64,000 bases of DNA from Bacteroides bouchesdurhonensis (GCF_900155865.1 NZ_LT707006.1:3326577-3390576); one strand, 5' to 3'. Shown: positions 44,884-53,178, counted from the stretch's first letter. Notes: generated by a model from the letters alone, not told the origin. Translations and numbers: made by a program.

Positions 44884-46437
44884 TTAAAACTTCCAAATCA
44901 TTGGAATCAGAATCACAGAAATTAAAAATGTTATAATATTAAGTGGCAGTCCAATCTTGACAAAATCCGTAAACTTATAATTGCCAATACCTTGAACAAT
45001 TAGATTAGTCTGATAACCAATCGGGGTTGAGAAACTGGCAGAAGCAGCCATACAGATCACCACAAAGAATGGTGTCGGACTTACTCCCAATTGAGAAGCT
45101 ATCGATAAAGCCAACGGAAAAGAAAGAGCAGCCGCAGCATTGTTAGTAATCAATTCCGTAAACAAATTAGTTATAATAAACAGCATAGCAAGCAACACAT
45201 GTGGTCCGTAATCGTCACTCAATCCGATAATAAACCTAGCTACACTATCAGCCACCCCCGAATTAACCATCGCCTTACTAATTGCAAATGCACAAGCAAT
45301 AGTAATAAGAATATCCCAGGAAATATACTTAGTATACTTACGAGCAGGGAAAATATTAGTCCACGCCATTATAATAGTAGTAATGGAAACAAAGAAAAAC
45401 ATATCCAGCTTAATATCCGGAAACATTTCTTTGGTTACAGGAAGCTCGCCTACCGTAGCACCAACGATCATCAATACCAATAAAATCAAAGCAAGCCAAC
45501 GTTTCTTCTTACCTGCAGCATCCGGATCATTACCATTTGTCAACAGCACAAACACCGAAGACTCTCCCCATGTCGGAATAAACGTATCATCAGCCATTAC
45601 CACAAGCGTATCACCTTCACGAAGCACTACCTCATTCAGATTCGCAACATACCGCTGTCCGCTACGAGTCTTTATCTCTTTCACTTCAGCTCCATAATGA
45701 CGTTGGAAATTAAAATCACTTAGTTTTTTATTGATACCGGGGAAACGTGCACCCAACACAGCTTCCACGCGATGTAGCTTTTCTCCTTCTTCTATTTCCT
45801 CATCAGGAACAGCCATATCCGGACGAGCATCCGGTAAAAGTCGTTTGGAAAAAAGAAAAATATAAATAATACCGGCAATAGCAATAAAAATTCCTACTTT
45901 ACCCAACTCAAACATGGCGAAACCTTCAAATCCCGCCTCCAAAATCATCCCATGCACCACCAGATTGGTAGAGGTCCCAATCAGAGTACAAATACCTCCG
46001 AGAATTGTTACATAAGAAAGTGGAATCAGAAATTTAGTTGCCGGAAGTTTAACAGACTTAGCCCAATGTTTAATGATAGGAGCAAATATAACAACTACCG
46101 GAGTATTATTAAGAAAAGCAGAAATAAATGCGACCGAAGGCAAAATACGCAATTGAGCCTTAAAAACAGAAGTACGCCCTTGTGGAAGTAACTTCTTAAT
46201 CACTTGTCCCAATGTACCTGATTGGCGAATACCCTCACTCACCAAGAACAATAAAGCAACAGTAATCATACCTTTATTACTAAACCCTTCAAGCATTTCT
46301 TTCGGAGTCAGAATTCCGGCACACAAAAACAGGACTACTACAGAAAAAAGTACCATACCCGGACGCATCTTATCAGCAACCAGAGCAGCTACCATCCCTA
46401 ATAAGGATAACAGTACAAATACAATTTCAAATGTCAT
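44884..46437 (-). CDS. DASS/SLC13-type sulfate transporter with RCK_C domain
   Basis: 517 residues with about 11 to 12 membrane segments. The two ion-binding signatures of the family are visible: LIGTSTNLVVHGM in the first half and STPIGYQTNLIVQG in the second. A soluble RCK_C (TrkA_C) domain lies at roughly 210-290 (VKEIKTRSGQRYVANLN, REGDTLVVMAD). Genes of this kind beside cysCDN are taken to be sulfate importers; the position here between cysQ and cysC supports that. Sodium coupling is likely but not shown. Confidence 0.9.
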   Translation of the reverse strand: MTFEIVFVLLSLLGMVAALVADKMRPGMVLFSVVVLFLCAGILTPKEMLEGFSNKGMITVALLFLVSEGIRQSGTLGQVIKKLLPQGRTSVFKAQLRILPSVAFISAFLNNTPVVVIFAPIIKHWAKSVKLPATKFLIPLSYVTILGGICTLIGTSTNLVVHGMILEAGFEGFAMFELGKVGIFIAIAGIIYIFLFSKRLLPDARPDMAVPDEEIEEGEKLHRVEAVLGARFPGINKKLSDFNFQRHYGAEVKEIKTRSGQRYVANLNEVVLREGDTLVVMADDTFIPTWGESSVFVLLTNGNDPDAAGKKKRWLALILLVLMIVGATVGELPVTKEMFPDIKLDMFFFVSITTIIMAWTNIFPARKYTKYISWDILITIACAFAISKAMVNSGVADSVARFIIGLSDDYGPHVLLAMLFIITNLFTELITNNAAAALSFPLALSIASQLGVSPTPFFVVICMAASASFSTPIGYQTNLIVQGIGNYKFTDFVKIGLPLNIITFLISVILIPMIWKF

Positions 46438-46448
46438 ATAAACATTAA

Positions 46449-47273
46449 TTAGTGTTCTCTTTTTTTCTCAACGATGAACCACGGGTTCAATAAATCTTCC
46501 TTGTTATATTGGAGAGGTTCCTCTTTACCTGCTTGATATAATTCCATTCCGGCAGCCCTGGCTATCGCATGCCCGGCAGCTGTATCCCATTCCATAGTCG
46601 GAGCAAAACGCGGGTATACATCAGCTTTACCTTCAGCAACCAAACAAATCTTAATAGAACTTCCACTCGATATTAATTCAATAGCACCGTGTTTCTTCTT
46701 TAAATCTTTAATATATGTCTCAGTCTCAGATGTCAAATGTGAACGGGAAGCAACCACTACAAAATGATCCCGAACTTCCTTTACCGGTAACTTTTCCGAT
46801 TTCCGTATCAACTGTTCCAACGTTATCATATTATCTTCCAAACAGCTAATCCCCTTACATTTATAAGCCCCTACTCCATCCACAGCAAAATAGAGTTCTT
46901 TTGTCACAGGAACATAAATCACACCGGCTACAGGTATAGACTCGTGCACCAAAGCGATATTCACCGTAAATTCTCCATTACGTTTAATAAACTCTTTTGT
47001 TCCGTCCAACGGATCTACTATCCATAAAGTATCCCAACCGCGTCTTACTGCATATTCCAGCTGCTTACCTTCCTCACTAAGAACAGGAAAAGGAGTCTCA
47101 TTCAAAATTGAGACGATCACTTCGTGTGCTTTTCGGTCTGCTAACGTTAAAGGAGAATTATCCGCTTTCCTCTCTATTTCAAAATCCGATGTCGGATCAT
47201 TATAAATAGAAAGAATTTTCTCGCCAGCTTTCAAAGCCGCATCAATAGCAGCCATCACATATTTTTGTTCCAT
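46449..47273 (-). CDS. cysQ: 3'(2'),5'-bisphosphate nucleotidase
   Basis: 274 residues of the FIG/IMPase superfamily. The metal-binding motif is WIVDPLDGTKEF, and the second signature EWDTAAGHAIARAAG closes the site; an EE pair occurs in LSEEGKQL. It breaks down PAP, the inhibitory by-product of PAPS-using transferases, to AMP. As the first gene of the operon it gives both ends of PAPS turnover the same control. Confidence 0.94.
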   Translation of the reverse strand: MEQKYVMAAIDAALKAGEKILSIYNDPTSDFEIERKADNSPLTLADRKAHEVIVSILNETPFPVLSEEGKQLEYAVRRGWDTLWIVDPLDGTKEFIKRNGEFTVNIALVHESIPVAGVIYVPVTKELYFAVDGVGAYKCKGISCLEDNMITLEQLIRKSEKLPVKEVRDHFVVVASRSHLTSETETYIKDLKKKHGAIELISSGSSIKICLVAEGKADVYPRFAPTMEWDTAAGHAIARAAGMELYQAGKEEPLQYNKEDLLNPWFIVEKKREH

Positions 47274-47293
47274 CAGAATCTTTATATTAAAAT

Positions 47294-47313
47294 TGACCTA
47301 TCAATCAAGGTCA
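47294..47313 (-). promoter_or_regulatory. Palindrome in the leader of the sulfate operon
   Basis: TGACCT-ATCAATCA-AGGTCA is a perfect 6-bp inverted repeat with an 8-base spacer, between the -7 site (47338) and the cysQ start (47273). It could be an operator or a small RNA hairpin. Confidence 0.45.
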
Positions 47314-47337
47314 TAAATCTCCTAAATTAAGAATTGA

Positions 47338-47345
47338 CAAAAGTA
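47338..47345 (-). promoter_or_regulatory. -7 element for the cysQ-to-PCMD operon
   Basis: TACTTTTG on the minus strand, about 65 bases before the cysQ ATG. No TTTG at -33 (the sequence there is AGCAAAGAAAG on the minus strand), which may fit a promoter that needs an activator. Confidence 0.45.
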
Positions 47346-47448
47346 AAAACTTTCTTTGCTAAAAAAGTTTCACATCCCTTTTTTATAACTTCTTTTAGTA
47401 GATAGCTAAATAAATCTAAAAATATATTCATACAACTCTAATAAAAAA

Positions 47449-47470
47449 GCAGTAACTTCCCAGTTACCGC
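47449..47470 (-). terminator. Terminator of the SPOR-protein gene
   Basis: On the minus strand GCGGTAACT-GGGA-AGTTACTGC is a 9-bp stem (one mismatch) followed by six T. It lies 55 bases after the SPOR stop and separates it from the sulfate operon promoter region on the plus-coordinate side. Confidence 0.8.
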
Positions 47471-47525
47471 CTTCTTATTCGGGAAACAATACACATTCCT
47501 CCCGATATATATTACCAAAAAGAAA

Positions 47526-48014
47526 TTAATTAATACGATATAACAACCAAGCGTCCTTAAAACGGCTCGGATATTTAGCTTTGATAGCATCACGTGCCTC
47601 AGCAGCAGAAGGTTTATCAGCGAACGAGCTTGCAACAACACGATACATAGCTTTTTCAGCATTGAATACGATTGTAGCCTTATACCCTTGTGCATCCAAC
47701 CAATCTCTCAGTCCCTCAGCATTTGCTTTCACGCTAAAGCTACCCACAATGACGCTGAAATCCTTCAACCCTTGATTACCGGAGATAACAGTAACCTTTT
47801 CCTGACGAACCCCAGAAGTATCCGTAGTCTTAGTTGTAGTAACAGGAGCAGTCACTACCGGAGTCACTTCTACCGGAGCCTCCACCTGCGGTTCAGCCAA
47901 CTCTTGTTGTTTAGCTTTCTCATAAGCTTTTTTATAGGCGCTTTCGCTAGATTTACAAGAGGCAAATGCCAGCACTATGCATACCCCCATTCCTAATACG
48001 ACCAATTTTTTCAT
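47526..48014 (-). CDS. SPOR-domain lipoprotein
   Basis: 162 residues. The lipobox is LAFASC, so it is lipid-anchored. A Pro/Thr/Val-rich linker at about 40-75 leads to a SPOR domain at about 85-160 (FSVIVGSFSVKANAEGLRDWL, MYRVVASSFADK), which binds denuded peptidoglycan at the division site. Function in division or wall remodelling is a family inference. Confidence 0.88.
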   Translation of the reverse strand: MKKLVVLGMGVCIVLAFASCKSSESAYKKAYEKAKQQELAEPQVEAPVEVTPVVTAPVTTTKTTDTSGVRQEKVTVISGNQGLKDFSVIVGSFSVKANAEGLRDWLDAQGYKATIVFNAEKAMYRVVASSFADKPSAAEARDAIKAKYPSRFKDAWLLYRIN

Positions 48015-48131
48015 ACCTTTATACTCTGTTTTAATTAATAATTCAATGTTATCGTCTACTTATATTTAGTTTCCGGCAACAAAATAATAGAAATTTTATC
48101 ATCCGGCAAAAGAAATCCAACGAAAAAACGT

Positions 48132-48902
48132 TTATTCCTCCTTCTTCTTATAAGAAATAGTTCCCGTTGCCTGATAAGTCGGCATCAAAAGCACTTCAGC
48201 TATTTGAATGTGTGCAGGAGCCGACGCTGCAAAATAAACCGTTTCAGCAATATCATCTCCCGTCAAAGGGCGAATACCTTTATAAAAATTATCAGCAGCC
48301 TGCTTATCACCCCTATAACGTACTACTGTAAAATTCGTCTCCACCATACCCGGCTTTATATTCGTCACCCTCAGCGGAGTATCTACCAGATCAATCCGGA
48401 GACCATCCGAAAGTGCCTTCACAGCCGCCTTGGTAGCACAGTAAACACTACCTCCCGGATATGCTGCGTCACCGGCAATAGAACCGATATTAATAATGTG
48501 TCCACGTCCACGCTCGACCATTCCCGGCACAACCAAACGTGTCATAGCCAACAAAGCTTTGATATTCGTATCTATCACAATATCCCATTCATCCAGATTT
48601 CCTTCAAATTCCTTATCCACTCCGATTACCAGTCCGGCATTATTTACCAGCACATCAATAGATTTCCATTCTTCAGGCAGAGTTTCCAATGCCACAGCAG
48701 CCTGTTTTCGGTCACGTACATCGAAAGGCAATATATACACCCGGACACCATTAGCAGCCTCCAATTCCGATTTCAATTTTTCAAGTTTCGACACAGTACG
48801 TGCATTCAAAATCAGATTCCATCCTTGAGATGCAAATTTACGGGCACAGCCTTCACCAATACCACTACTTGCACCGGTAATAAAAACAATCTTAGTTTCC
48901 AT
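48132..48902 (-). CDS. Short-chain dehydrogenase/reductase (YdfG-like)
   Basis: 256 residues from ATG 48902, which places the Rossmann loop TGASSGIGEG at residue 9 or so; 10 extra codons upstream are rejected. Other motifs: NNAG, IGSIAG with catalytic Ser, and YCATKAAV with catalytic Tyr and Lys. It resembles YdfG, which reduces 3-hydroxy acids such as serine or allo-threonine with NADP. The substrate is not certain. Confidence 0.88.
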   Translation of the reverse strand: METKIVFITGASSGIGEGCARKFASQGWNLILNARTVSKLEKLKSELEAANGVRVYILPFDVRDRKQAAVALETLPEEWKSIDVLVNNAGLVIGVDKEFEGNLDEWDIVIDTNIKALLAMTRLVVPGMVERGRGHIINIGSIAGDAAYPGGSVYCATKAAVKALSDGLRIDLVDTPLRVTNIKPGMVETNFTVVRYRGDKQAADNFYKGIRPLTGDDIAETVYFAASAPAHIQIAEVLLMPTYQATGTISYKKKEE

Positions 48903-48929
48903 TATGTTCCATTTTACAATATCAAAAGG

Positions 48930-48937
48930 CAAAAATA
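48930..48937 (-). promoter_or_regulatory. -7 element for the SDR gene
   Basis: TATTTTTG on the minus strand, 28 bases before the start codon. -33 not clear. Confidence 0.35.
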
Positions 48938-49024
48938 CGTCTTAACATTCATTGGTTAGTCCCGAAGCGTAGTTAAATAAGATTAAACCACTTCATAAAA
49001 AAATGAATACTTCTTACCAGATCG

Positions 49025-49032
49025 TATCTTTG
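49025..49032 (+). promoter_or_regulatory. -7 element for the DEAD-box helicase
   Basis: TATCTTTG, 44 bases before ATG 49077. No TTTG at -33. Confidence 0.45.
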
Positions 49033-49076
49033 TAGAATCATATAACAGAGCCGCGAGGCTCATTCAACTATTTTAC

Positions 49077-50327
49077 ATGAATTTTGAAAATTTGAATTTA
49101 ATAGAGCCACTTTTAAAAGCTCTGCAACAAGAGGGTTACGCTACCCCCACTCCCATCCAAGAACAAGCCATTCCAATTGTACTTCATGGAAAAGATTTAT
49201 TAGGTTGCGCACAGACTGGTACCGGAAAGACAGCTGCCTTTTCCCTCCCAATCCTACAAAAATTGTATAAGACAGATCAGAAGAAAAATATCAAAGCCCT
49301 GATTTTAACTCCGACACGTGAATTGGCTATTCAAATCGGTGAATGTTTCGAAGCCTACGGACGTTATACGGGAATAAAACATACCGTCATCTTCGGTGGC
49401 GTAAGTCAAAAACCGCAAACAGATGCTTTGCAGGGAGGAACACAAATACTAGTAGCTACTCCCGGAAGATTATTAGATCTGATAGCCCAACACTATATCT
49501 CTCTCAAATCGATTGATTTTTTTGTATTAGACGAAGCAGACCGTATGCTCGACATGGGATTTATCCATGACATAAAACGCATACTTAAACTACTTCCAAT
49601 TCAACGTCAGACCCTCTTTTTCTCCGCAACAATGCCTCCTGAAATAGAGAAATTGGCTAATTCCATGCTAACCAATCCGGAAAAGGTAGAGGTAACACCA
49701 GCCTCTTCTACAGTAGACACCATTTCTCAATCCGTCTATTTTGTAGAAAAACAGCAGAAAAAAGACTTACTCATTCACCTGTTAAAGAATCCATCCGTCG
49801 AATCCGTGCTTATTTTTACTCGTACAAAATATGGTGCGGATAAGCTAGCACGTACCCTGACAAAAGCCGGAATAGGAGCAGAAGCAATCCATGGTAATAA
49901 AACCCAGAATGCACGTCAACGTGCGCTTACCAACTTCAAAAATCACACTCTCCGAGCATTGATTGCTACAGACATAGCTGCCCGAGGTATCGATGTAGAT
50001 TTACTATCCCATGTCATCAACTATGAGCTACCCAATATACCGGAAACTTACGTTCACCGCATCGGACGCACAGGTCGTGCCGGAAACGAAGGAACAGCAA
50101 TCTCTTTCTGTGAATCCGAAGAACTCCCCTATTTAAAAGATATTCAAAAGTTAATCGGCAAGAATATTCCGGTTGTTAAAGATCATCCCTTCATCACACA
50201 AGAAGGCATCAAAGCGCAGAACGAAAAGGCGGAAGAAATCAAAGTCAAAACGAAAGAAAAAAAATCATATCGTGGAAATCGGGCAAACGGAAATTACTGG
50301 CGGAGAAAAAAAATGAATAAAAACTAA
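49077..50327 (+). CDS. DEAD-box RNA helicase (RhlE-like)
   Basis: 416 residues. Conserved motifs in order: Q motif (TPIQEQAIP), [53 protein letters not shown], then [25 protein letters not shown] and [13 protein letters not shown]. The last 40 residues are basic ([15 protein letters not shown]) and should bind RNA. Such helicases help ribosome assembly and cold response. Confidence 0.96.
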   Translation: MNFENLNLIEPLLKALQQEGYATPTPIQEQAIPIVLHGKDLLGCAQTGTGKTAAFSLPILQKLYKTDQKKNIKALILTPTRELAIQIGECFEAYGRYTGIKHTVIFGGVSQKPQTDALQGGTQILVATPGRLLDLIAQHYISLKSIDFFVLDEADRMLDMGFIHDIKRILKLLPIQRQTLFFSATMPPEIEKLANSMLTNPEKVEVTPASSTVDTISQSVYFVEKQQKKDLLIHLLKNPSVESVLIFTRTKYGADKLARTLTKAGIGAEAIHGNKTQNARQRALTNFKNHTLRALIATDIAARGIDVDLLSHVINYELPNIPETYVHRIGRTGRAGNEGTAISFCESEELPYLKDIQKLIGKNIPVVKDHPFITQEGIKAQNEKAEEIKVKTKEKKSYRGNRANGNYWRRKKMNKN

Positions 50328-50369
50328 TTATTTTTTCATCATTAGAGAACAATATTCCGATAAAAATGT

Positions 50370-50377
50370 TATATTTG
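50370..50377 (+). promoter_or_regulatory. -7 element for the YtxH operon
   Basis: TATATTTG, 26 bases before ATG 50404. No clear -33 element. Confidence 0.45.
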
Positions 50378-50403
50378 TGATATTCATTTAAAATTTTAAA
50401 GAT

Positions 50404-50613
50404 ATGAAAGGATTAAATGTATTAGCAGCTTTTCTAGGTGGTGCAGCCGTAGGCGCAGCCCTTGGTATTTTGTTCGCTCCTGACAAAGGAGAAGACACTC
50501 GTCACAAAATTGCAGAAATTCTTCGCAAGAAAGGTATCAAGCTGAATCGCAGTGAGATGGAAAATCTCGTTGATGAAATAGCAGCTGAGATGAAAGGAGA
50601 AATAGCAGAATAA
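50404..50613 (+). CDS. YtxH-domain small envelope protein
   Basis: 69 residues. The opening VLAAFLGGAAVGAALGILFAPDKGEDTR is split here as LGGAAVGAALGILFAPDKG, the hallmark Gly-rich helix and FAPxxG turn of YtxH proteins. The rest is a short amphipathic helix. Function is unknown; in other bacteria YtxH genes respond to stress. First gene of a three-gene operon. Confidence 0.88.
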   Translation: MKGLNVLAAFLGGAAVGAALGILFAPDKGEDTRHKIAEILRKKGIKLNRSEMENLVDEIAAEMKGEIAE

Positions 50614-50642
50614 AGTAACAAAGGATTAAAAACAGAGCGATC

Positions 50643-51005
50643 ATGTTTGCAGACGATAAAAGTATTGAGAACTTTCAACAATTGTTTTTCGAGTTTAAGA
50701 AATATCTAGAACTTCAAAAAGAATACACTAAATTAGAGATTACCGAGAAGTTAGCCATACTTCTATCCACCTTAATTATGGTTTTAGTGCTTATTATTCT
50801 TGCCATGGTGGCTCTGTTTTACCTGCTTTTTGCATTAGCTTATATCCTGGAGCCTATAGTTGGCGGCTTAATGATAAGTTTTTCCATCATAGCAGGAATT
50901 AACATCTTACTGATCATCGCTGTGATTATTTTCCGCAAGCGACTCATTATTTCTCCAATGGTGAACTTCCTTGCCGGTTTAATTTTAACCGATTCAAATA
51001 AATAA
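50643..51005 (+). CDS. Phage-holin-superfamily (DUF, PF07332-like) membrane protein
   Basis: 120 residues with a cytoplasmic helical N-terminus and two membrane helices (AILLSTLIMVLVLIILAMVA and a second, IIAGINILLIIAVIIF). The pattern is that of the Phage_holin_3_6 family found beside YtxH genes in Bacteroidota chromosomes. No phage genes are nearby, so it is a housekeeping envelope protein, not a prophage holin. Confidence 0.78.
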   Translation: MFADDKSIENFQQLFFEFKKYLELQKEYTKLEITEKLAILLSTLIMVLVLIILAMVALFYLLFALAYILEPIVGGLMISFSIIAGINILLIIAVIIFRKRLIISPMVNFLAGLILTDSNK

Positions 51006-51008
51006 GTT

Positions 51009-51266
51009 ATGAGCACGCAAATCCCCCCAAAACTGACTTTAGATGAAATAGTCCAACGCAAAAAAAAGTTACGAGGTGAAATCCAAGTTCAGAAGCAGGC
51101 AATGATAGCCACTGTACGCAATATATTTTCTCCTCTCCCACCGGCGAATAATAAAACAAACGCAATTATGCGTTCATTCAATACAGGAATGGCAGTATTC
51201 GATGGTGTAATGCTGGGCATAAAGCTCATGCGGAAGATACGGAAATATTTTAGAAATTTGAGATAA
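51009..51266 (+). CDS. Small conserved protein of the YtxH/holin operon
   Basis: 85 residues, starting 3 bases after the holin-like gene. Basic helical N-terminus (LDEIVQRKKKLRGEIQVQKQ), then a short hydrophobic helix (FNTGMAVFDGVMLGIKLM) and a basic tail. No named family recognised. The YtxH, holin-like and this protein probably form one membrane complex. Confidence 0.7.
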   Translation: MSTQIPPKLTLDEIVQRKKKLRGEIQVQKQAMIATVRNIFSPLPPANNKTNAIMRSFNTGMAVFDGVMLGIKLMRKIRKYFRNLR

Positions 51267-51520
51267 TGGATTCTTCAACAATCCATTTCTCCAAATCTGT
51301 TTGCAAGATAAGATCTACACGTCCTTCACTTGTATAATACCAAATCGCCTGTCATACCCCTTAATTGTAAGATATCTACTTTGGTAAATTACTGGAATAG
51401 GATTTTGTGAAGTCGAGTCAATACTATTTAAAACATCAGCATCAGTTTCTTCATGTGCCATACGATGTAAATCATAATGATCACGTTTCAGCAATTTGAC
51501 TAAATAAGTCGGTGTACCTT
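51267..51520 (-). pseudogene. Remnant of an AAA-ATPase-like / PD-(D/E)XK (PDDEXK_9) protein
   Basis: On the minus strand from 51520 a frame reads LVKLLKRDHYDLHRMAHEET, then a DVLNSIDSTSQNPIPVIYQS segment and LTIKGYDRRFGI, typical of the middle of large Bacteroides 'ATP-binding protein' genes (AAA-ATPase-like plus PDDEXK_9). It then jumps frame to YYTSEGRVDLILQTD, a conserved piece of the nuclease domain, and ends. The 5' ATPase half and about 100 or more residues between the two pieces are missing. This accounts for the otherwise gene-free stretch after the YtxH operon. Confidence 0.65.
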
Positions 51521-51554
51521 ATACAAAGATAAGTTTTTCTTTCTACAACACAAA

Positions 51555-51581
51555 GTAGGCGGGAAAGTTTTTCCCGCCTAC
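51555..51581 (-). terminator. 12-bp perfect hairpin after the smalltalk gene
   Basis: GTAGGCGGGAAA (51555-51566) pairs exactly with TTTCCCGCCTAC (51570-51581). It lies 36 bases past the smalltalk stop, so it probably terminates the HU-smalltalk transcript, although the following tract on the minus strand is only TTTGTGTTG. Confidence 0.75.
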
Positions 51582-51616
51582 ACCTTTATTTAGTTATTGA
51601 TTTGCTAACTACACAA

Positions 51617-51709
51617 TCACAAAGTTGCCGCTTGCACTCCAAGCACCCCGGCAATGGCACCGGCAACAGCAATAATAACTTTTAATACCACACTCCACGT
51701 TTTCTTCAT
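51617..51709 (-). CDS. Smalltalk peptide (30 residues)
   Basis: ATG 51709 opens MKKTWSVVLKVIIAVAGAIA and ends GVLGVQAATL. This is the pattern of the 'smalltalk protein' family of Bacteroides: a short Lys-Thr-Trp start and a Gly/Ala-rich membrane helix. It is too short for most gene callers. It follows the HU-like gene by 40 bases, its usual partner. In many genomes an N-acetylmuramoyl-L-alanine amidase comes next, but here there is only a terminator and the ATPase remnant. Function unknown. Confidence 0.85.
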   Translation of the reverse strand: MKKTWSVVLKVIIAVAGAIAGVLGVQAATL

Positions 51710-51749
51710 AGATTTTTTCTATTTTTAATTCAACAATTCATTTTATAGC

Positions 51750-52271
51750 TTACAATGTGGGATCCGGTGATTCTCCACTGTCATCACCGTCACCTTTGTC
51801 ATCTCCCCCTTCACCTCCATCAGGATTTTCCGGTGTCACAATCGCATTGATTTTCTTCAGATAATCATCCAAACTAATCAAGTCAAGCTTCTCATCCGCA
51901 CGACTAGCTGCTTTTGTGATCCGTAATTCTTTATTTGCTTGAAAGAAAATACGCACACTCTCCACACTATTGGCAGTAATATCCTTCGCCAGATCTGCAC
52001 CTTTCGAACGAGCCGTCAGCATAAACACTCCTAAACCTTCGATATTTACCGACTTACCCTCCAGCAACTGTTCCTTCAACTTATCCACAAAGTTCTGAAT
52101 GACACTTTTGATATCACCAACTGAAAGCGAAGAACGATCCTGCATCTTTTGCGCAAGAAATTTCAAATTAACAGTCTGACCTAAAGTAACCAAATGCGGA
52201 TAAAATCTCTTAGGAGAATTAGAAACACGCGGATCCGATGGTCGCGTAACGATTTTGTAAATTACACTCAT
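51750..52271 (-). CDS. HU-family DNA-binding protein (HU-HIG type)
   Basis: 173 residues. Starts MSVIYKIVTRPSDPR, the conserved opening of the long HU-HIG proteins in Bacteroides. Residues 60-125 carry the IHF/HU-like dimer region (SVGDIKSVIQNFVDKLKEQL, EGLGVFMLTARSKG). The C-terminal 30 residues are Gly/Asp-rich (GGEGGDDKGDGDDSG) and probably disordered. It is a DNA-bending protein with an unknown role and is paired with the smalltalk peptide. Confidence 0.9.
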   Translation of the reverse strand: MSVIYKIVTRPSDPRVSNSPKRFYPHLVTLGQTVNLKFLAQKMQDRSSLSVGDIKSVIQNFVDKLKEQLLEGKSVNIEGLGVFMLTARSKGADLAKDITANSVESVRIFFQANKELRITKAASRADEKLDLISLDDYLKKINAIVTPENPDGGEGGDDKGDGDDSGESPDPTL

Positions 52272-52371
52272 AATACGTTTTTTTTAAGATTTAAATTCAA
52301 GTTATTTTTTCACGTTTTGTTGATCAACGATGCAAAGGTGAAGCTTTTATTTTGGATGGGCAATAAAAAAA

Positions 52372-52385
52372 GCTCCGCAAGGAGC
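52372..52385. terminator. Bidirectional terminator-like hairpin
   Basis: GCTCC-GCAA-GGAGC with seven A before and CTTTTTA after, so it reads as a terminator on both strands. It lies in the divergent gap between the HU gene and the DUF6922 gene, where no transcript obviously ends, and may be a barrier between their promoters. Confidence 0.6.
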
Positions 52386-52550
52386 CTTTTTATTTAAACA
52401 AGTTATCATATCTCTCATATTCAATACATTATAAACCAGATATCAACTCAAAATCTTATAACTTTCAAATTTAATTCGCATAAATTCATTTATAAATTTG
52501 CTTACCTATTAAAAATTAATTAAATTTGTATATGTCTAAATATATAATAT

Positions 52551-52886
52551 ATGGCAGCAATAGATATTGTAAAGTCTGAATTATTAGCCAAATTAAAGCA
52601 AGAACATTGCTTTTGGTCCTTCAATGAAAATTCAATCAAGAACATCCCAGATGATATATTGATTGAAAAGACCTTGTTACATCTCGATTTAGAGGAAATC
52701 AATCAACTGTTTTTAATATATCCTTTTAAAAAAATAAAGCAAGTGTGGCTTGATTATCTTGTTCCACAGGAAGAGTATCTTTACACATTGAACCGCTTTT
52801 TTGCATGGTATTATTTTAAGGTAAAGAGACCAGATACTTATATAAAATCTATGGCAACTCGCCATCTTAATAAAATACTGTCATGA
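52551..52886 (+). CDS. DUF6922-like protein, likely antitoxin partner of an AbiEii-type gene
   Basis: 111 residues, no signal. Motifs include FWSFNENSIKNIPDDILIEK, LLHLDLEEINQLF and QVWLDYLVPQEEYLYTLNRF. I know this pattern as DUF6922, a short protein found directly before nucleotidyltransferase AbiEii/AbiGii genes in Bacteroidota. The stop overlaps the ATG of the following remnant (ATGA), the coupling expected of a toxin-antitoxin pair. The protein itself looks intact. Role as antitoxin is inference. Confidence 0.65.
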   Translation: MAAIDIVKSELLAKLKQEHCFWSFNENSIKNIPDDILIEKTLLHLDLEEINQLFLIYPFKKIKQVWLDYLVPQEEYLYTLNRFFAWYYFKVKRPDTYIKSMATRHLNKILS

Positions 52887-53178
52887 AAGGTCTGGCACCA
52901 CACACAGCAAGTATTTGAAGCTGCTTCTAAATTGGAATGTATCAAGTCCTACATTTTAATACTCTATTTTAAAAAGTGGGGTCTTTATTAATGATTTAGT
53001 TTCTTTGGCACTAACATATTCTGGTCATAAATTGAAATCCAAGAATTTATTAGCAATGCTTACTAATGGAAGTCACTTTACAAGAGATGCCCTTTTTGAA
53101 CAACTCCAACCCATTTATACACTAACAACGCTAGAAATTGAAAACTATATAAAATCCTGCCTACAGGAACAAAAATAA
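52883..53178 (+). pseudogene. Decayed AbiEii-type nucleotidyltransferase toxin
   Basis: ATG 52883 starts MKGLAPHT, the usual start of AbiEii toxins linked to DUF6922, then stops after 11 codons. In the next frame the DNA reads QVFEAASKLECIKSYIL, the continuation. After a large gap the C-terminal piece appears (SLALTYSGHKLKSKNLLAML, then TNGSHFTRDALFEQLQPIYT) and ends at TAA 53176-53178. The middle, with the GSx10DxD nucleotidyltransferase active site, is deleted. The toxin is therefore dead while its putative antitoxin remains. Confidence 0.75.

Noticed and set aside
48204..48959. 251-residue plus-strand ORF opposite the SDR gene
   Set aside because: Antisense shadow; Ser/His/Ile-rich composition and no motifs, while the SDR frame has full catalytic motifs.
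50643..51005. Holin-like gene as evidence of a prophage
   Set aside because: It forms a chromosomal operon with YtxH and a small basic protein, with no capsid, tail, lysin or integrase genes nearby.
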